A DNA stretch of 64,000 nt. Source: Mitsuokella sp047974105 (GTDB lineage Bacteria; Bacillota; Negativicutes; Selenomonadales; Selenomonadaceae). Below, one piece after another: positions 16,087-24,988 of this stretch. Below the pieces are notes generated by a model that did no database searches, had not been told where the DNA came from, and saw only the letters and a program-made list of their open reading frames with translations. Made by a program: the position numbers and the translations under genes. Every line of letters starts with the position of its first letter. The first letter of the stretch is position 1. The stretch lies in assembly GCF_047974105.1 (NCBI RefSeq), contig NZ_JBHYRS010000011.1, positions 1-64,000 of the forward strand, in the 5' to 3' direction.

Positions 16087-16872
16087 ATGAAATTGAACTC
16101 ATTAAACGCATTGAAACAAGGCCAGCACATCATCGGCGCCCTGATTGTCGTACTCATCGTCTGGCAGGGCATGGTCCTCTTTGGCGGCTGGAATCAGGCC
16201 TTATTTCCTTCGCCATGGCAGACCATCAAGGGTTTTGAAGAACTTCTCGCCGACGGCACACTGCAGCGCGATATCTTCGACAGCCTGCGCCGTTTCTTCA
16301 TCGGCTATATCAGCTCCGTCATCATTGCCATGGCGCTTGGCCTCGTACTTGGCTGGTATCAAAAGGTCTGGGCTTACCTGAATCCCATTGCCCAGGTCTT
16401 AAGGCCGGTTTCGCCGACAGCCTGGCTGCCGTTTATCGTCCTGTTCTTCGGCATCGGTGAAATGCCGGCTCTCGTCATTATCTTCATTGCCGCTTTTTTT
16501 CCTGTGCTCCTGTCCACGGTTTCTGCTGTTGCCACAATTGAGCCGGTTTACTTAAAGGTCGCGCAGAATTTCGGCATTCGGCAGCCGCAGCTTTTGACTA
16601 AGATCATCCTGCCCGCTATTTTCCCGCGCATTGCCAACGGCATCCACCTCGCCCTTGGCACGGCCTGGGTCTTCCTTGTCGCCGGTGAGATGGTCGGCGC
16701 CCAGTCGGGCCTTGGCTTCCTGATCATGGACGCGCGCAACAATCTGCGCGCCGATATGCTGATGGCTGCCATCATTACAATTGGCGTACTCGGCCTGATT
16801 CTTGACACAATCGTAAAGATGCTTGAAAGCCGTATTTATAAAATCTGGGGCATTCACGAAAGGAAGGACTAA
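16087..16872 (+). CDS. ABC importer permease (SsuC/TauC type)
   Basis: Inner-membrane permease of 261 residues with about six helices of the BPD_transp_1 fold. The segment VAQNFGIRQPQLLTKIILPAIFPRIANGIHLALG, with the downstream ALGTAWVFLVAGEMVGAQSGLG, is the EAA-type loop that contacts the ATPase and matches the SsuC/TauC subfamily. It lies 41 bases after the binding protein and 2 bases before the ATPase, so the three form one operon. As in this subfamily a single permease gene implies a homodimer. Confidence 0.92.
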   Translation: MKLNSLNALKQGQHIIGALIVVLIVWQGMVLFGGWNQALFPSPWQTIKGFEELLADGTLQRDIFDSLRRFFIGYISSVIIAMALGLVLGWYQKVWAYLNPIAQVLRPVSPTAWLPFIVLFFGIGEMPALVIIFIAAFFPVLLSTVSAVATIEPVYLKVAQNFGIRQPQLLTKIILPAIFPRIANGIHLALGTAWVFLVAGEMVGAQSGLGFLIMDARNNLRADMLMAAIITIGVLGLILDTIVKMLESRIYKIWGIHERKD

Positions 16873-16874
16873 AG

Positions 16875-17660
16875 ATGAGCTATATATCGATCCGCGACGT
16901 ATCTCGCGAATATCCGGACGCCAATGGCACAGGTGTTTTCACTGCCCTGAACCGCGTCAGCCTCGACATTGAAAAAGGGGAATTTATCTGTCTCTTAGGC
17001 CCCTCCGGCTGCGGCAAAAGCACGCTTTTATCGATGCTCGCAGGCTTCGATAAGCCAAGCTTCGGCGACATTCTCATCGATGGCAAAAAAGTCAGGGAAC
17101 CCAGCATCAAGAACATCACGATTTTCCAGAATTACGGTCTGCTGCCCTGGCGTACCGTCGAGAAAAATGTGGAACTTGGCCTCGAGACACTGAAAGTGCC
17201 GGAAGCGCAGCGTCAGGAAATCGCCATGAAGTATTTAAAGATCGTCGGCCTCGAAGATTTTGCTGAGCGCCATCCTGCGCAGCTTTCCGGCGGCCAGCAG
17301 CAGCGCGTCGCCATCGCCCGCGCACTCGCCGTGGACCCCGATATCATCTTTATGGACGAGCCCTTTGCGGCCCTCGACGCCCTGACGCGCATCAGCCTGC
17401 AGGACGAGATCTCTTCCATCTGCCGCGATCAGCATAAGACCATCATCTTCGTCACCCATGATATTGACGAGGCTGTTGTGCTCGCAGACCGCATCGTCGT
17501 CATGACGCCGAATCCGGGCAAAATCAAGACCATCATCCCCGTACACCTCTCCATGAATCTGCGCAAAGACCGCACAAGCGATGATTTCCTGCTCGTACGC
17601 GACAAAGTCTTCGCTGCCTTCTCACTGAAGCCGGAAGACCATACCGAGTATTATCTTTAA
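16875..17660 (+). CDS. ABC importer ATPase (SsuB/TauB type)
   Basis: Cytoplasmic nucleotide-binding subunit of 261 residues energising the importer. It has Walker A GPSGCGKST near residue 39, the Q-loop FQNYGLLPW, signature LSGGQQQRVAIARAL, Walker B DIIFMDEPFAALD and the H-loop FVTHDIDEAV. ATG 16875 follows GAAAGGAAGG and lies just behind the permease stop. The operon ends at a bidirectional hairpin that also serves proS. Confidence 0.95.
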   Translation: MSYISIRDVSREYPDANGTGVFTALNRVSLDIEKGEFICLLGPSGCGKSTLLSMLAGFDKPSFGDILIDGKKVREPSIKNITIFQNYGLLPWRTVEKNVELGLETLKVPEAQRQEIAMKYLKIVGLEDFAERHPAQLSGGQQQRVAIARALAVDPDIIFMDEPFAALDALTRISLQDEISSICRDQHKTIIFVTHDIDEAVVLADRIVVMTPNPGKIKTIIPVHLSMNLRKDRTSDDFLLVRDKVFAAFSLKPEDHTEYYL

Positions 17661-17688
17661 TCGCTTTTCCTGCAACTCTATAAGATTA

Positions 17689-17729
17689 CAAAAAAGTCCG
17701 CTCCGGCAGCAAACCGAAGCGGACTTTTT
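17689..17729. terminator. Bidirectional terminator between ABC operon and proS
   Basis: 12-bp perfect stem (aaaaagtccgct 17691-17702 with agcggacttttt 17718-17729), with T-runs available on both strands. The flanking genes converge here. Confidence 0.9.
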
Positions 17730-17747
17730 ATATTTCCTTATGACATC

Positions 17748-19463
17748 TTAGAGAGACGCAAGCAGCTCTTTGACTTTTTCAAGGTAGTCCGCACGCGTGA
17801 AGTTATAGACTTCACCCGTCTTGCGGACCTTGACCTCGATGACGTCTTCGTCAACGGCCTTCGGGCCGATTGTCACGCGGACCGGATAACCGATGAGGTC
17901 GCAGTCCTTAAACTTGACGCCGGCGCGTTCTTTGCGGTCGTCGAGCAGAACATCGAGACCTGCTTTGCGGCATTCTTCATAAATGCCCTCAGCATAGGCG
18001 AGCTGTTCTTCCTTCTTGGCATTGACCGCAACGATGACGACTTCAAACGGAGCAATGGCACGCGGCCAGACGATGCCCTGTTCGTCATTGTTCTGTTCGA
18101 TGGCAGCGGCCATCGTGCGGCCGACGCCAATGCCATAGCTGCCCATCATAAGAGGCTGCTCCTTGCCATTTTCATCAAGGAATGTCGCCCCCATGGCCTT
18201 GCTGTACTTCGTGCCGAGTGTAAAGACCTGGCCGGCCTCAATGCCGCGCGTCATCTTCATCGGTGCGCCGCAGTGCGGGCACGGGTCGCCCTCTTTGACC
18301 ATGCGCAGATCCGTGACAACGATGCTTTCCTTATCAAAGTCGCGCTGCGGATTGACATTTTTGTAGTGAACGTCGGTCTCATTGGCACCCGTGACAGCAT
18401 TGTGCATGTTCATGACCGAAGCATCGACGAGCACATGCGTGCCCTTCTTGATGCCGATGGGGCCCATGAAGCCCGGGCAGCCGCCCGCGGCTCTGATAGC
18501 TTCTTCGTCGGCCATGCGCAGGTCAAGAGCATCCTCTATATGATTGATAACCTTGATCTCATTGACATCGTGATCGCCGCGGATGAAGACAAGTACGAGC
18601 TCGTCCTTGTCTGTCTGGTAAGCGACGGCCTTGATGGTCTTGTCAGCCGGAACCTTAAGGAAATCGCAAAGGCTTTCAATCGTGCTCGTGCCGGGCGTAG
18701 CGATTTTTTCAAGCGGCAGCTCCTCTTCCGGTACCTCGGCAATCGGCTTGAGCTCTGCCTTTTCGTCGCTGGCTGCATAGTCGCATTTCGTGCAGACGGC
18801 AATATTCGACTCACCGGCATCGGCAAGCACCGTGAATTCGTGGGAATGGCCGCCGCCGATGGCGCCGTTGTCGGCCTCGACCGGACGGAACTCGAGTCCC
18901 ATGCGCGTGAAGATTTTCGTATAAGCATCGTACATCTTCTTGTAGGATTCGTTCATGCCCTCGACATCCTTATCAAAGGAGTAAAGATCCTTCATGATGA
19001 ATTCGCGGCTGCGCATCAGGCCGAAACGCGGACGGCGCTCATCGCGGAATTTATCCTGAATCTGATAGAGCATCAACGGCAGCTGCTTGTAGGAACGGAC
19101 TTCATCGCGTACGAGAGCCGTCATCATTTCCTCATGCGTCGGACCAAGGCAGAACTCGCGGCCATGACGGTCCTTGATACGCATCATTTCGTCGCCATAG
19201 ACACTCCAGCGGCCGCTCTCCTGCCAAAATTCTGCCGGCTGCAGAATTGGCATCATGATTTCCTGACCGCCAGCAGCGTCCATTTCCTCACGGATAATCT
19301 GCTCGATTTTGCGGATGGTGCGCCAGGCGAGCGGCAGGAACGTATACATGCCGCCGGCCGATTTGCGGATCATGCCGGCACGGTACATGAGCTGGTGGCT
19401 GACGATTTCAGCTTCAGCCGGCGTATTTCTAAGGGTTGGTGCATAAAGATTACTTGCTCTCAT
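17748..19463 (-). CDS. proS: Prolyl-tRNA synthetase
   Basis: Class II aminoacyl-tRNA synthetase charging tRNA-Pro. The 571-residue product is the bacterial type. Motif 1 lies in IRKSAGGMYTFLPLAWRTIRKIEQIIREEM, motif 2 in FRDERRPRFGLMRSREFIMKDLYSFD, and a central insertion of the YbaK-like editing type (about 230-390) contains RGDHDVNEIKVINH. Motif 3 is MGSYGIGVGRTMAAAIEQ, and the C-terminal anticodon domain is VVIVAVNAKKEEQ...GLDVLLDDRKERAGVKFKDCDLIGYPVRVTIG. ATG 19463 has GGAGG upstream and overlaps the end of ispG by 14 bases. Last gene of the uppS operon. Confidence 0.97.
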   Translation of the reverse strand: MRASNLYAPTLRNTPAEAEIVSHQLMYRAGMIRKSAGGMYTFLPLAWRTIRKIEQIIREEMDAAGGQEIMMPILQPAEFWQESGRWSVYGDEMMRIKDRHGREFCLGPTHEEMMTALVRDEVRSYKQLPLMLYQIQDKFRDERRPRFGLMRSREFIMKDLYSFDKDVEGMNESYKKMYDAYTKIFTRMGLEFRPVEADNGAIGGGHSHEFTVLADAGESNIAVCTKCDYAASDEKAELKPIAEVPEEELPLEKIATPGTSTIESLCDFLKVPADKTIKAVAYQTDKDELVLVFIRGDHDVNEIKVINHIEDALDLRMADEEAIRAAGGCPGFMGPIGIKKGTHVLVDASVMNMHNAVTGANETDVHYKNVNPQRDFDKESIVVTDLRMVKEGDPCPHCGAPMKMTRGIEAGQVFTLGTKYSKAMGATFLDENGKEQPLMMGSYGIGVGRTMAAAIEQNNDEQGIVWPRAIAPFEVVIVAVNAKKEEQLAYAEGIYEECRKAGLDVLLDDRKERAGVKFKDCDLIGYPVRVTIGPKAVDEDVIEVKVRKTGEVYNFTRADYLEKVKELLASL

Positions 19464-20550
19464 GAGATTTGCGTTCCTCCAATATTTGATCGATTTCCTT
19501 GAATAATTCCTCGACGAGGTCTGCTTCCGGAACCTTGCGGACGATTTCGCCCTTGCGGAAAATCAGCCCCTCGCCATTGCCGCCCGCGATACCGACATCG
19601 GCGCCGCGCGCTTCGCCCGGACCATTGACGACGCAGCCCATGACGGCAACTTCGATGGGCTCTGTCAGTCCCGCGAGCTTTTTCTCGACTTTTTCAGCGA
19701 TGGCCGGCAGGTCGATGCTCGTGCGGCCGCAGGTTGGGCAGGCCACGAGCGTCGGACCGTATTCCTTGAGGCCTAAAGACTTCAAAATCTCGTTGGCCAC
19801 GCGGACCTCGACGACGGGGTCGCCCGTCAGCGAGATGCGGAATGTATCGCCGATGCCCTCGGCGAGCAATGCCCCGATGCCTACTGCCGACTTGATGATG
19901 CCCGTGTTGACCGTGCCGGCCTCCGTAATGCCGAGGTGCAGCGGATAGTCAACGGTCTGGCTCATCAGGCGGTAAGCCGCAATCGTCAAGGGTACATCGT
20001 GGGCCTTGAGCGAAATCTTCATGTCATGGAAGTCAATGGCCTCTAAAATACGCACATGCTCCATGGCCGACTCTACAAGAGCCTCCGGCGTGACGCCGCC
20101 GTATTTTTTGAGGATTTTCTTGTCGAGCGAACCGGCATTGACGCCGATGCGGATGGGGATATGGGCTTCTTTCGCCGCCTTGACTACGGCTTTGACCTTT
20201 TCCTCACCGCCGATATTGCCGGGGTTCAGGCGCAGGGCATCGATGCCCTGACGAATGGCCTCTAAGGCCAGCTTGTAGTCAAAGTGGATATCCGCGACGA
20301 GCGGTACCTTGACCTGCGAAATGATGTTGCCGAGATTTTTGGCCGCTGCCATATCGGGCACAGCCAAACGCACGATGTCGCAGCCCGCTGCCTGCAGCGC
20401 ACGGATCTGAGCGACCGTTGCTTCGGTATCTGTCGTCTTCGTATTCGTCATCGACTGCACGGAAATCGGCGCGCCGCCGCCAATCGCGACCTTGCCGATA
20501 TGAATCTGGCGCGTCGGACGGCGTCTCTTTAAATCGTACAAATGGGACAC
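19450..20550 (-). CDS. ispG: 4-hydroxy-3-methylbut-2-enyl diphosphate synthase IspG
   Basis: IspG (GcpE) is the [4Fe-4S] enzyme of the non-mevalonate isoprenoid pathway that reduces methylerythritol cyclodiphosphate to HMBPP. The product of up to 366 residues has the TIM-barrel N-terminus (IGGGAPISVQSMTNTKTTD, LRLNPGNIGG). The cluster ligands are in VACPTCGRTSIDL and MGCVVNGPGEA. The start is either GTG 20550 or TTG 20541, which is better spaced from AAGGGAA. Dxr of the same pathway and UppS, which uses its products, are encoded in the same operon. Confidence 0.96.
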   Translation of the reverse strand: MSHLYDLKRRRPTRQIHIGKVAIGGGAPISVQSMTNTKTTDTEATVAQIRALQAAGCDIVRLAVPDMAAAKNLGNIISQVKVPLVADIHFDYKLALEAIRQGIDALRLNPGNIGGEEKVKAVVKAAKEAHIPIRIGVNAGSLDKKILKKYGGVTPEALVESAMEHVRILEAIDFHDMKISLKAHDVPLTIAAYRLMSQTVDYPLHLGITEAGTVNTGIIKSAVGIGALLAEGIGDTFRISLTGDPVVEVRVANEILKSLGLKEYGPTLVACPTCGRTSIDLPAIAEKVEKKLAGLTEPIEVAVMGCVVNGPGEARGADVGIAGGNGEGLIFRKGEIVRKVPEADLVEELFKEIDQILEERKSHESK

Positions 20551-20588
20551 TTCCCTTCTATATTATATGGCCTTCCAGTACTCAGCCC

Positions 20589-21626
20589 TCAGCCTCCGAA
20601 CAAGACACGGACAATATCATTCTTCGTGGCCAGAATCATCAAAAGCAACAGCAGAACAATGCCGACATTCTGCGTATAGCGAAGGGCAGCAGGACTCAGC
20701 GGCTTGCCGCGCACGGCCTCAACGCAGAGCGTCAGGAAATGACCGCCATCAAGTGCCGGAATCGGGAACAGGTTGACAATGCCGAGGTTCAAACTCAGGA
20801 AAGCTGCAAAATTCAAAAGCGGTACAAAGCCCATCTGGGCCACCTCGCCTGCCATCTGCGCCACGCCAATCGGCCCGGCAAGTTCTGCCCCCGAAAGCTC
20901 GAGAATGATTTTATAGAGGGCATCGACCATCATGTAAAGGATGGCGCCTGTCTTCTGCACAGCAAGAGAAGCCGACTCGACAAGTCCCGGATAACGCGTA
21001 TTGACAGAGCCCATGACGCCGACCATCGCGCGCTTCGTGCTGCTGTCATAGGTTGGGGTGACCTCTGCATCAAATGTTGCCTCGCCGCGCTGGATTGTAA
21101 GGTCGACAGGATTTCCCGTATTGTCCTTGACTCCGTCGACAAATTCCGACCAGCTCGAGATAGGCTGGCCATCGATGGCCAGCACGCGGTCGCCATTTTG
21201 CAGCCCCGCTTCTGCTGCCGGCTTGCCGGCCAGCACCGTCCCTAAAATCGGTTCAGGATTCGGCGTGCTGACCCCGGCAAAAAAGAAGATGCCGAAAAAC
21301 AGGATGAGCGGCAGAATAAAATTCATGATGGAGCCCGCGAGAATCACGATCATGCGCGAGCCAACCGGCTTTTCGCAGTAGCCGCGGCTGCCCGCATCGT
21401 TATTTTCTGGGTCCATGCCCGCAATATCATTAAAGCCGCCGAGCGGAATCGCACGAATCGAGTAAACCGTCTCGCCATGCTGAAAGCTCACGAGTTTTGG
21501 TCCAAAGCCAATTGCGAATTCATCGACGCGCATGCCCGTCATCTTGGCCGTCACGAAATGGCCAAGTTCATGCACGAGCACAAGCAGGCCAAAGACAAAG
21601 ATGGCCGCCGCTATTGTCAGTACCAT
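20589..21626 (-). CDS. rseP: Site-2 intramembrane zinc metalloprotease RseP
   Basis: Polytopic membrane protease of the S2P (M50) family. In other bacteria it clears signal-peptide remnants or cleaves anti-sigma factors. The 345-residue product carries the zinc motif HELGH at residues 19-23, a PDZ domain (ILGTVLAGKPAAEAGLQNGDRVLAIDG) in the middle and the second active-site motif NLFPIPALDGGHFL near the C-terminus. ATG 21626 follows GAGGACGG. It lies between dxr and ispG, the usual place in Firmicute uppS operons. Confidence 0.95.
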   Translation of the reverse strand: MVLTIAAAIFVFGLLVLVHELGHFVTAKMTGMRVDEFAIGFGPKLVSFQHGETVYSIRAIPLGGFNDIAGMDPENNDAGSRGYCEKPVGSRMIVILAGSIMNFILPLILFFGIFFFAGVSTPNPEPILGTVLAGKPAAEAGLQNGDRVLAIDGQPISSWSEFVDGVKDNTGNPVDLTIQRGEATFDAEVTPTYDSSTKRAMVGVMGSVNTRYPGLVESASLAVQKTGAILYMMVDALYKIILELSGAELAGPIGVAQMAGEVAQMGFVPLLNFAAFLSLNLGIVNLFPIPALDGGHFLTLCVEAVRGKPLSPAALRYTQNVGIVLLLLLMILATKNDIVRVLFGG

Positions 21627-21667
21627 AAGTTCACCGTCCTCATTTCTTTATTCAGGTATTCCGGATA

Positions 21668-22825
21668 TCAGCGCGCAATTTTCGCCAGCAGGGAACCGGC
21701 ATAGTCACGCGCCCACTGATCTTCGGCAAAAAGTTCTTCCAAGGTCGGAGAAAGCACACATGCGCGCTTCATCATCGTCTCCTCGATGATATCGTAGATA
21801 TCGAGGAAATGAATCTGCCCTTTGAGGAAGGCACTGACCGCCACTTCATTGGCCGCATTGAACACGCAGGGCATCGAGCCGCCCATCCTGCCTGCCTCAT
21901 AGGCAAAGCGCAGTCCCTTAAACGTCTCCGTATCCGGTTTTTCAAACGTCAGGTCCTTGAGTTTCCAGAAGTCAAGGCGTTCAAAATTTGACGGCTGGCG
22001 CGTCGGATACGTCAGCGCGTACTGGATTGGCAGCTTCATATCAGGACAGCCGAGCTGCGCGATGACGGAACCATCGACAAACTCAACCATCGAATGAATG
22101 ATGCTCTGCGGATGCACGACAACCTGAATTTGGTCGTAGCTGACGCCGTAAAGCCATTTTGCTTCAATAACTTCCAGCCCCTTATTGACGAGCGAGGCGG
22201 AGTCGACCGTGATTTTCTGTCCCATATTCCAAGTCGGATGTGCAAGGACCTGCGCTTTCGTTGCGCCGACGAGTTCCTCGCGCTTCCTGCCGCGGAACGG
22301 ACCGCCCGAGCAGGTCAGCAGGAGTTTTTCAATCGTCTCGCGCTTCTCACCCTGCAGGCACTGGAAAAAGGCGCAGTGCTCACTGTCGACAGGCAGGATG
22401 GATACGCCCTGCTCCTGCGCGCGGCGCATAACAATCTCACCGGCCACGACAAGTGTCTCTTTATTCGCGAGAGCAATGTTCTTTTGGGCATCGAGGGCCT
22501 TCATCGTCGGCTCAAGACCGGCAAAGCCCATCATGGAAGTCACGACCGTATCGACATCCCCGTAAGCTGCTGCATCGATAAAGGCCTGGCGGCCGCCGGC
22601 GAGCTTCGTTCTGCCTGTATAGCGTTCTTTCAGACGCTTGTAGGCAGCTTCATCGGAGAGTACGGCGAGCTCCGGTTCGAATTCGCGAATCTGTTTTTCC
22701 AGGAGTTCATCGCTGGAGTTTGCCGCAAGTACGGAAATGTGAAAAAGCTCCGGATGAGAACGAACCACATCAAGTGTCTGCGTGCCAATGGAGCCGGTCG
22801 AGCCTAAGACTGCAATCTTTTTCAT
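21668..22825 (-). CDS. dxr: 1-deoxy-D-xylulose-5-phosphate reductoisomerase
   Basis: Dxr (IspC) makes 2-C-methyl-D-erythritol 4-phosphate with NADPH, the committed step of the non-mevalonate pathway. The 385-residue product begins MKKIAVLGSTGSIGTQTLDVVR (NADPH fold) and contains ALANKETLVVAGE. The metal and substrate part has PVDSEHCAFFQCLQG, TCSGGPFRG, and ATWNMGQKITVDSASLVNKGLEVIEA in variant form (HPTWNMG). Start ATG 22825 has GAGGAAG upstream. It sits between cdsA and rseP. Confidence 0.97.
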   Translation of the reverse strand: MKKIAVLGSTGSIGTQTLDVVRSHPELFHISVLAANSSDELLEKQIREFEPELAVLSDEAAYKRLKERYTGRTKLAGGRQAFIDAAAYGDVDTVVTSMMGFAGLEPTMKALDAQKNIALANKETLVVAGEIVMRRAQEQGVSILPVDSEHCAFFQCLQGEKRETIEKLLLTCSGGPFRGRKREELVGATKAQVLAHPTWNMGQKITVDSASLVNKGLEVIEAKWLYGVSYDQIQVVVHPQSIIHSMVEFVDGSVIAQLGCPDMKLPIQYALTYPTRQPSNFERLDFWKLKDLTFEKPDTETFKGLRFAYEAGRMGGSMPCVFNAANEVAVSAFLKGQIHFLDIYDIIEETMMKRACVLSPTLEELFAEDQWARDYAGSLLAKIAR

Positions 22826-22848
22826 AAAAATCTTCCTCAAAACCTTCC

Positions 22849-23679
22849 TCACTTCAGGCCGATGCCCGAGATCAGCACGAAATAATAGACGAGCGGTGCC
22901 GTAAACAGCACACTGTCAAAGCGGTCCCAAACACCGCCGTGTCCCGGGATGATATTGCCGGAATCCTTGATGCCCGTATAGCGCTTGGCCACAGACTCCA
23001 CGAGGTCGCCCAGTGTTGCCAGAAGAGAAATACAAAAACCGAGAACTGCCATCTCGATAACCGGCAGGGAGAAAAAGACACCGAGAGCTGCGACTGCAAT
23101 CGTCGTGCCGACGACAGAACCAAGGAACCCCTCAATCGTCTTATTCGGGCTGATGGTCGGGCAGAGTTTATGACGGCCGATAGCCGATCCCGTGAAATAC
23201 GCAAAGGTGTCACTGGCCCAGGTGCCGATGAACATGATCCAGATCATGGCACAGCCAAATTCAAAGGGGCCGAAGGACGTTGCGAGCTGCTGCTCCGGAT
23301 AAAGGAAGCGCAGCATGACCATATGTGCAAACGGAAAACCGAGATACAGGATGCCAGCCACGGATGTGCAGGCGTCGACAAAGGAAACGCGGCCGTGCAG
23401 AAGGACGCTCTCCAAAAGGACGATCAGGACAATGCCCGTGCTGACTGCCATGGATTCTTCGGCATTGCCAAGCCACGCACAGCCCCAGAGCAGGAACAGC
23501 CCGATAATGCCCGTAAGGAACGTGACATTCATGCCTTTTTTATGGAAAGCACGCGCATATTCAAACCACGCAACGAGAGACAGCACCAAGGCAAACCCTG
23601 CAAAGAGTGCCCCGCCCATCTGAATGACAAGAGCAGCCAGGGCGATGCCGACTACTCCGGTGATGATTCTGGTAAACAA
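22849..23679 (-). CDS. cdsA: Phosphatidate cytidylyltransferase (CDP-diacylglycerol synthase)
   Basis: Inner-membrane enzyme converting phosphatidic acid and CTP to CDP-diacylglycerol, the branch-point precursor of phospholipids. The 276-residue product is a multi-helix membrane protein. It has the C-terminal CDP-alcohol signature beginning SVAKRYTGIKDSGNIIPGHGGVWDRFDS, and the metal/CTP region WASDTFAYFTGSAIGRHKL...SPNKTIEG. Initiation is at TTG 23679, preceded by AGGAGC. The gene follows uppS by 17 bases. Confidence 0.95.
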   Translation of the reverse strand: MFTRIITGVVGIALAALVIQMGGALFAGFALVLSLVAWFEYARAFHKKGMNVTFLTGIIGLFLLWGCAWLGNAEESMAVSTGIVLIVLLESVLLHGRVSFVDACTSVAGILYLGFPFAHMVMLRFLYPEQQLATSFGPFEFGCAMIWIMFIGTWASDTFAYFTGSAIGRHKLCPTISPNKTIEGFLGSVVGTTIAVAALGVFFSLPVIEMAVLGFCISLLATLGDLVESVAKRYTGIKDSGNIIPGHGGVWDRFDSVLFTAPLVYYFVLISGIGLK

Positions 23680-23696
23680 GAAAAACGCTCCTATCC

Positions 23697-24491
23697 TTAT
23701 TTATTGGTGAGTCCGCCAAAGCGGCGGTCACGGCCGGCAAAGTCCACCATAGCATCGACAAAGCACTTTGGCGTGAAATCCGGCCAATTGACATCGGTAA
23801 AGTAAAATTCTGCATAAGCAGACTGCCAGAGCAGAAAGTTCGAAAGACGCTGGTCACCGCTCGTGCGAATGACGAGATCCACGGGCGGGTCTCCTGCCGT
23901 ATCGAGCTCCTGTTCCATGGCCTCAGCATCGATGTCCTCAGCTGCAAATGTTCCGGCAGCGACTTTTTTCGCCAGTGACTGCGCTGCCCGCAGAAGTTCA
24001 TCCTGACCGCCATAATTCGCTGCAACATTGAAACGGATGCCCGTATTATCTTTCATGAGAGCCTCTGCTTCGTTCATCTGACGCTGCAGGCCTTCCGGCA
24101 TGCCTTCCCTGCGGCCGATAAAACGAATGCGCACGTTGTAATCGTTCATCTCTTCCAGTTCCTTGAGCAGATAATCGGAAAAGAGCTTCATGAGAAAATC
24201 GACTTCCGGGCGCGGCCGTTTCCAATTCTCAGTCGAAAAGGCATAGACCGTCAGGGCCTCGATGCGCAGGTCGATGGCAGCCTTCAGGATATTCTTGAGC
24301 GTCTTGACGCCAGCCTTATGACCGGCCGTGCGGATCATACCGCGGCTCTGTGCCCAGCGTCCGTTGCCATCCATGATGATGGCAACATGGCGCGGCAGAC
24401 GCTGCCAATTGATTCTATCATAGATCGGGTCCATGCCAGTGGGCTTTATGTCCTTTTCCTGTCTGGAACCGCCGAATATCTTTTTCCACAT
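23697..24491 (-). CDS. uppS: Undecaprenyl (isoprenyl) diphosphate synthase
   Basis: Cis-prenyltransferase producing the C55 lipid carrier that MraY and MurG use. The 264-residue product has the catalytic Asp motif IIMDGNGRWAQSRG with D41, AGHKAGVKTL, the STENWKRPRPEV segment and the C-terminal DLVIRTSGDQRLSNFLLWQSAYAEFYF. Start ATG 24491 follows GGAGG. First gene of the operon uppS-cdsA-dxr-rseP-ispG-proS. A TATGAT upstream may be its -10 box, but no good -35 is seen. Confidence 0.96.
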   Translation of the reverse strand: MWKKIFGGSRQEKDIKPTGMDPIYDRINWQRLPRHVAIIMDGNGRWAQSRGMIRTAGHKAGVKTLKNILKAAIDLRIEALTVYAFSTENWKRPRPEVDFLMKLFSDYLLKELEEMNDYNVRIRFIGRREGMPEGLQRQMNEAEALMKDNTGIRFNVAANYGGQDELLRAAQSLAKKVAAGTFAAEDIDAEAMEQELDTAGDPPVDLVIRTSGDQRLSNFLLWQSAYAEFYFTDVNWPDFTPKCFVDAMVDFAGRDRRFGGLTNK

Positions 24492-24542
24492 GTGGTAAGT
24501 CCTCCATCCTGAGGATATCATATCATGTACAAATAACGAAAA

Positions 24543-24570
24543 GCCCCTCTCAAAAATTCATAAGAGGGGC
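24543..24570 (-). terminator. Terminator after the ferredoxin gene
   Basis: 8-bp perfect stem gcccctct/agaggggc with a 12-base loop, followed on the minus strand by TTTT. It separates the pyrH operon from the uppS operon. Confidence 0.85.
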
Positions 24571-24583
24571 CGCTCATCATCCA

Positions 24584-24754
24584 TCAGGGAGCTTCAATTG
24601 CGGATACCGGGCAGCCGGCAGCGCAAGCACCGCACTCAACGCATTTATCTGCATCGATTTCGTAGTGCTCTGCACCCTCGCTGATTGCCTCAACCGGGCA
24701 GGTAGCAGCGCAGGAACCGCAGGAAATGCAATCGTCTGTAATCTTGTATGCCAT
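24584..24754 (-). CDS. 2[4Fe-4S] ferredoxin
   Basis: A 56-residue cytoplasmic electron carrier of the clostridial type. Two cluster motifs are visible: CISCGSCAATCP near residue 9 and CVECGACAAGCP near residue 38. Each is C-x2-C-x2-C-x3-C-P. ATG 24754 (MAYKITDD) follows AAAGGAGG. It is the last gene behind pyrH, frr and a small unknown ORF and ends at a terminator. Its redox partners are not indicated by context. Confidence 0.95.
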   Translation of the reverse strand: MAYKITDDCISCGSCAATCPVEAISEGAEHYEIDADKCVECGACAAGCPVSAIEAP

Positions 24755-24755
24755 A

Positions 24756-24983
24756 TCATTTCGCCTCCTTTCCAAGCTTCCTCTGCTTTGCAGCAAGAGT
24801 CAGCAAGATTTTGCCGTTCGGAAGAAACTTTTCCCGTACGACATAGAGACAGGTTGTATCTGTCTTGAAAAAATCACGCGTAGGGCGTGTAATTTCTGTC
24901 GTCCACTGGCAGCCAGCTTCCTGCAGCATGTTCTCTGCTTCTGAAAGCGGCCTTGCCAATACGTCTGGAAAGTTCGGATTCAT
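24756..24983 (-). CDS. Small conserved-looking protein of unknown function
   Basis: A 75-residue soluble protein (MNPNFPDVLARPLSEAENML...) that I do not recognise. It has a plausible alpha/beta pattern with LYVVREKFLPNGKILLTLAAK, no membrane segment and no metal-binding cluster. It fills the space between frr (6 bases upstream) and the ferredoxin (1 base downstream) on the same strand, with GGAAG before its ATG. That tight packing makes it very likely real. Confidence 0.75.
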   Translation of the reverse strand: MNPNFPDVLARPLSEAENMLQEAGCQWTTEITRPTRDFFKTDTTCLYVVREKFLPNGKILLTLAAKQRKLGKEAK

Positions 24984-24988
24984 GTGAA

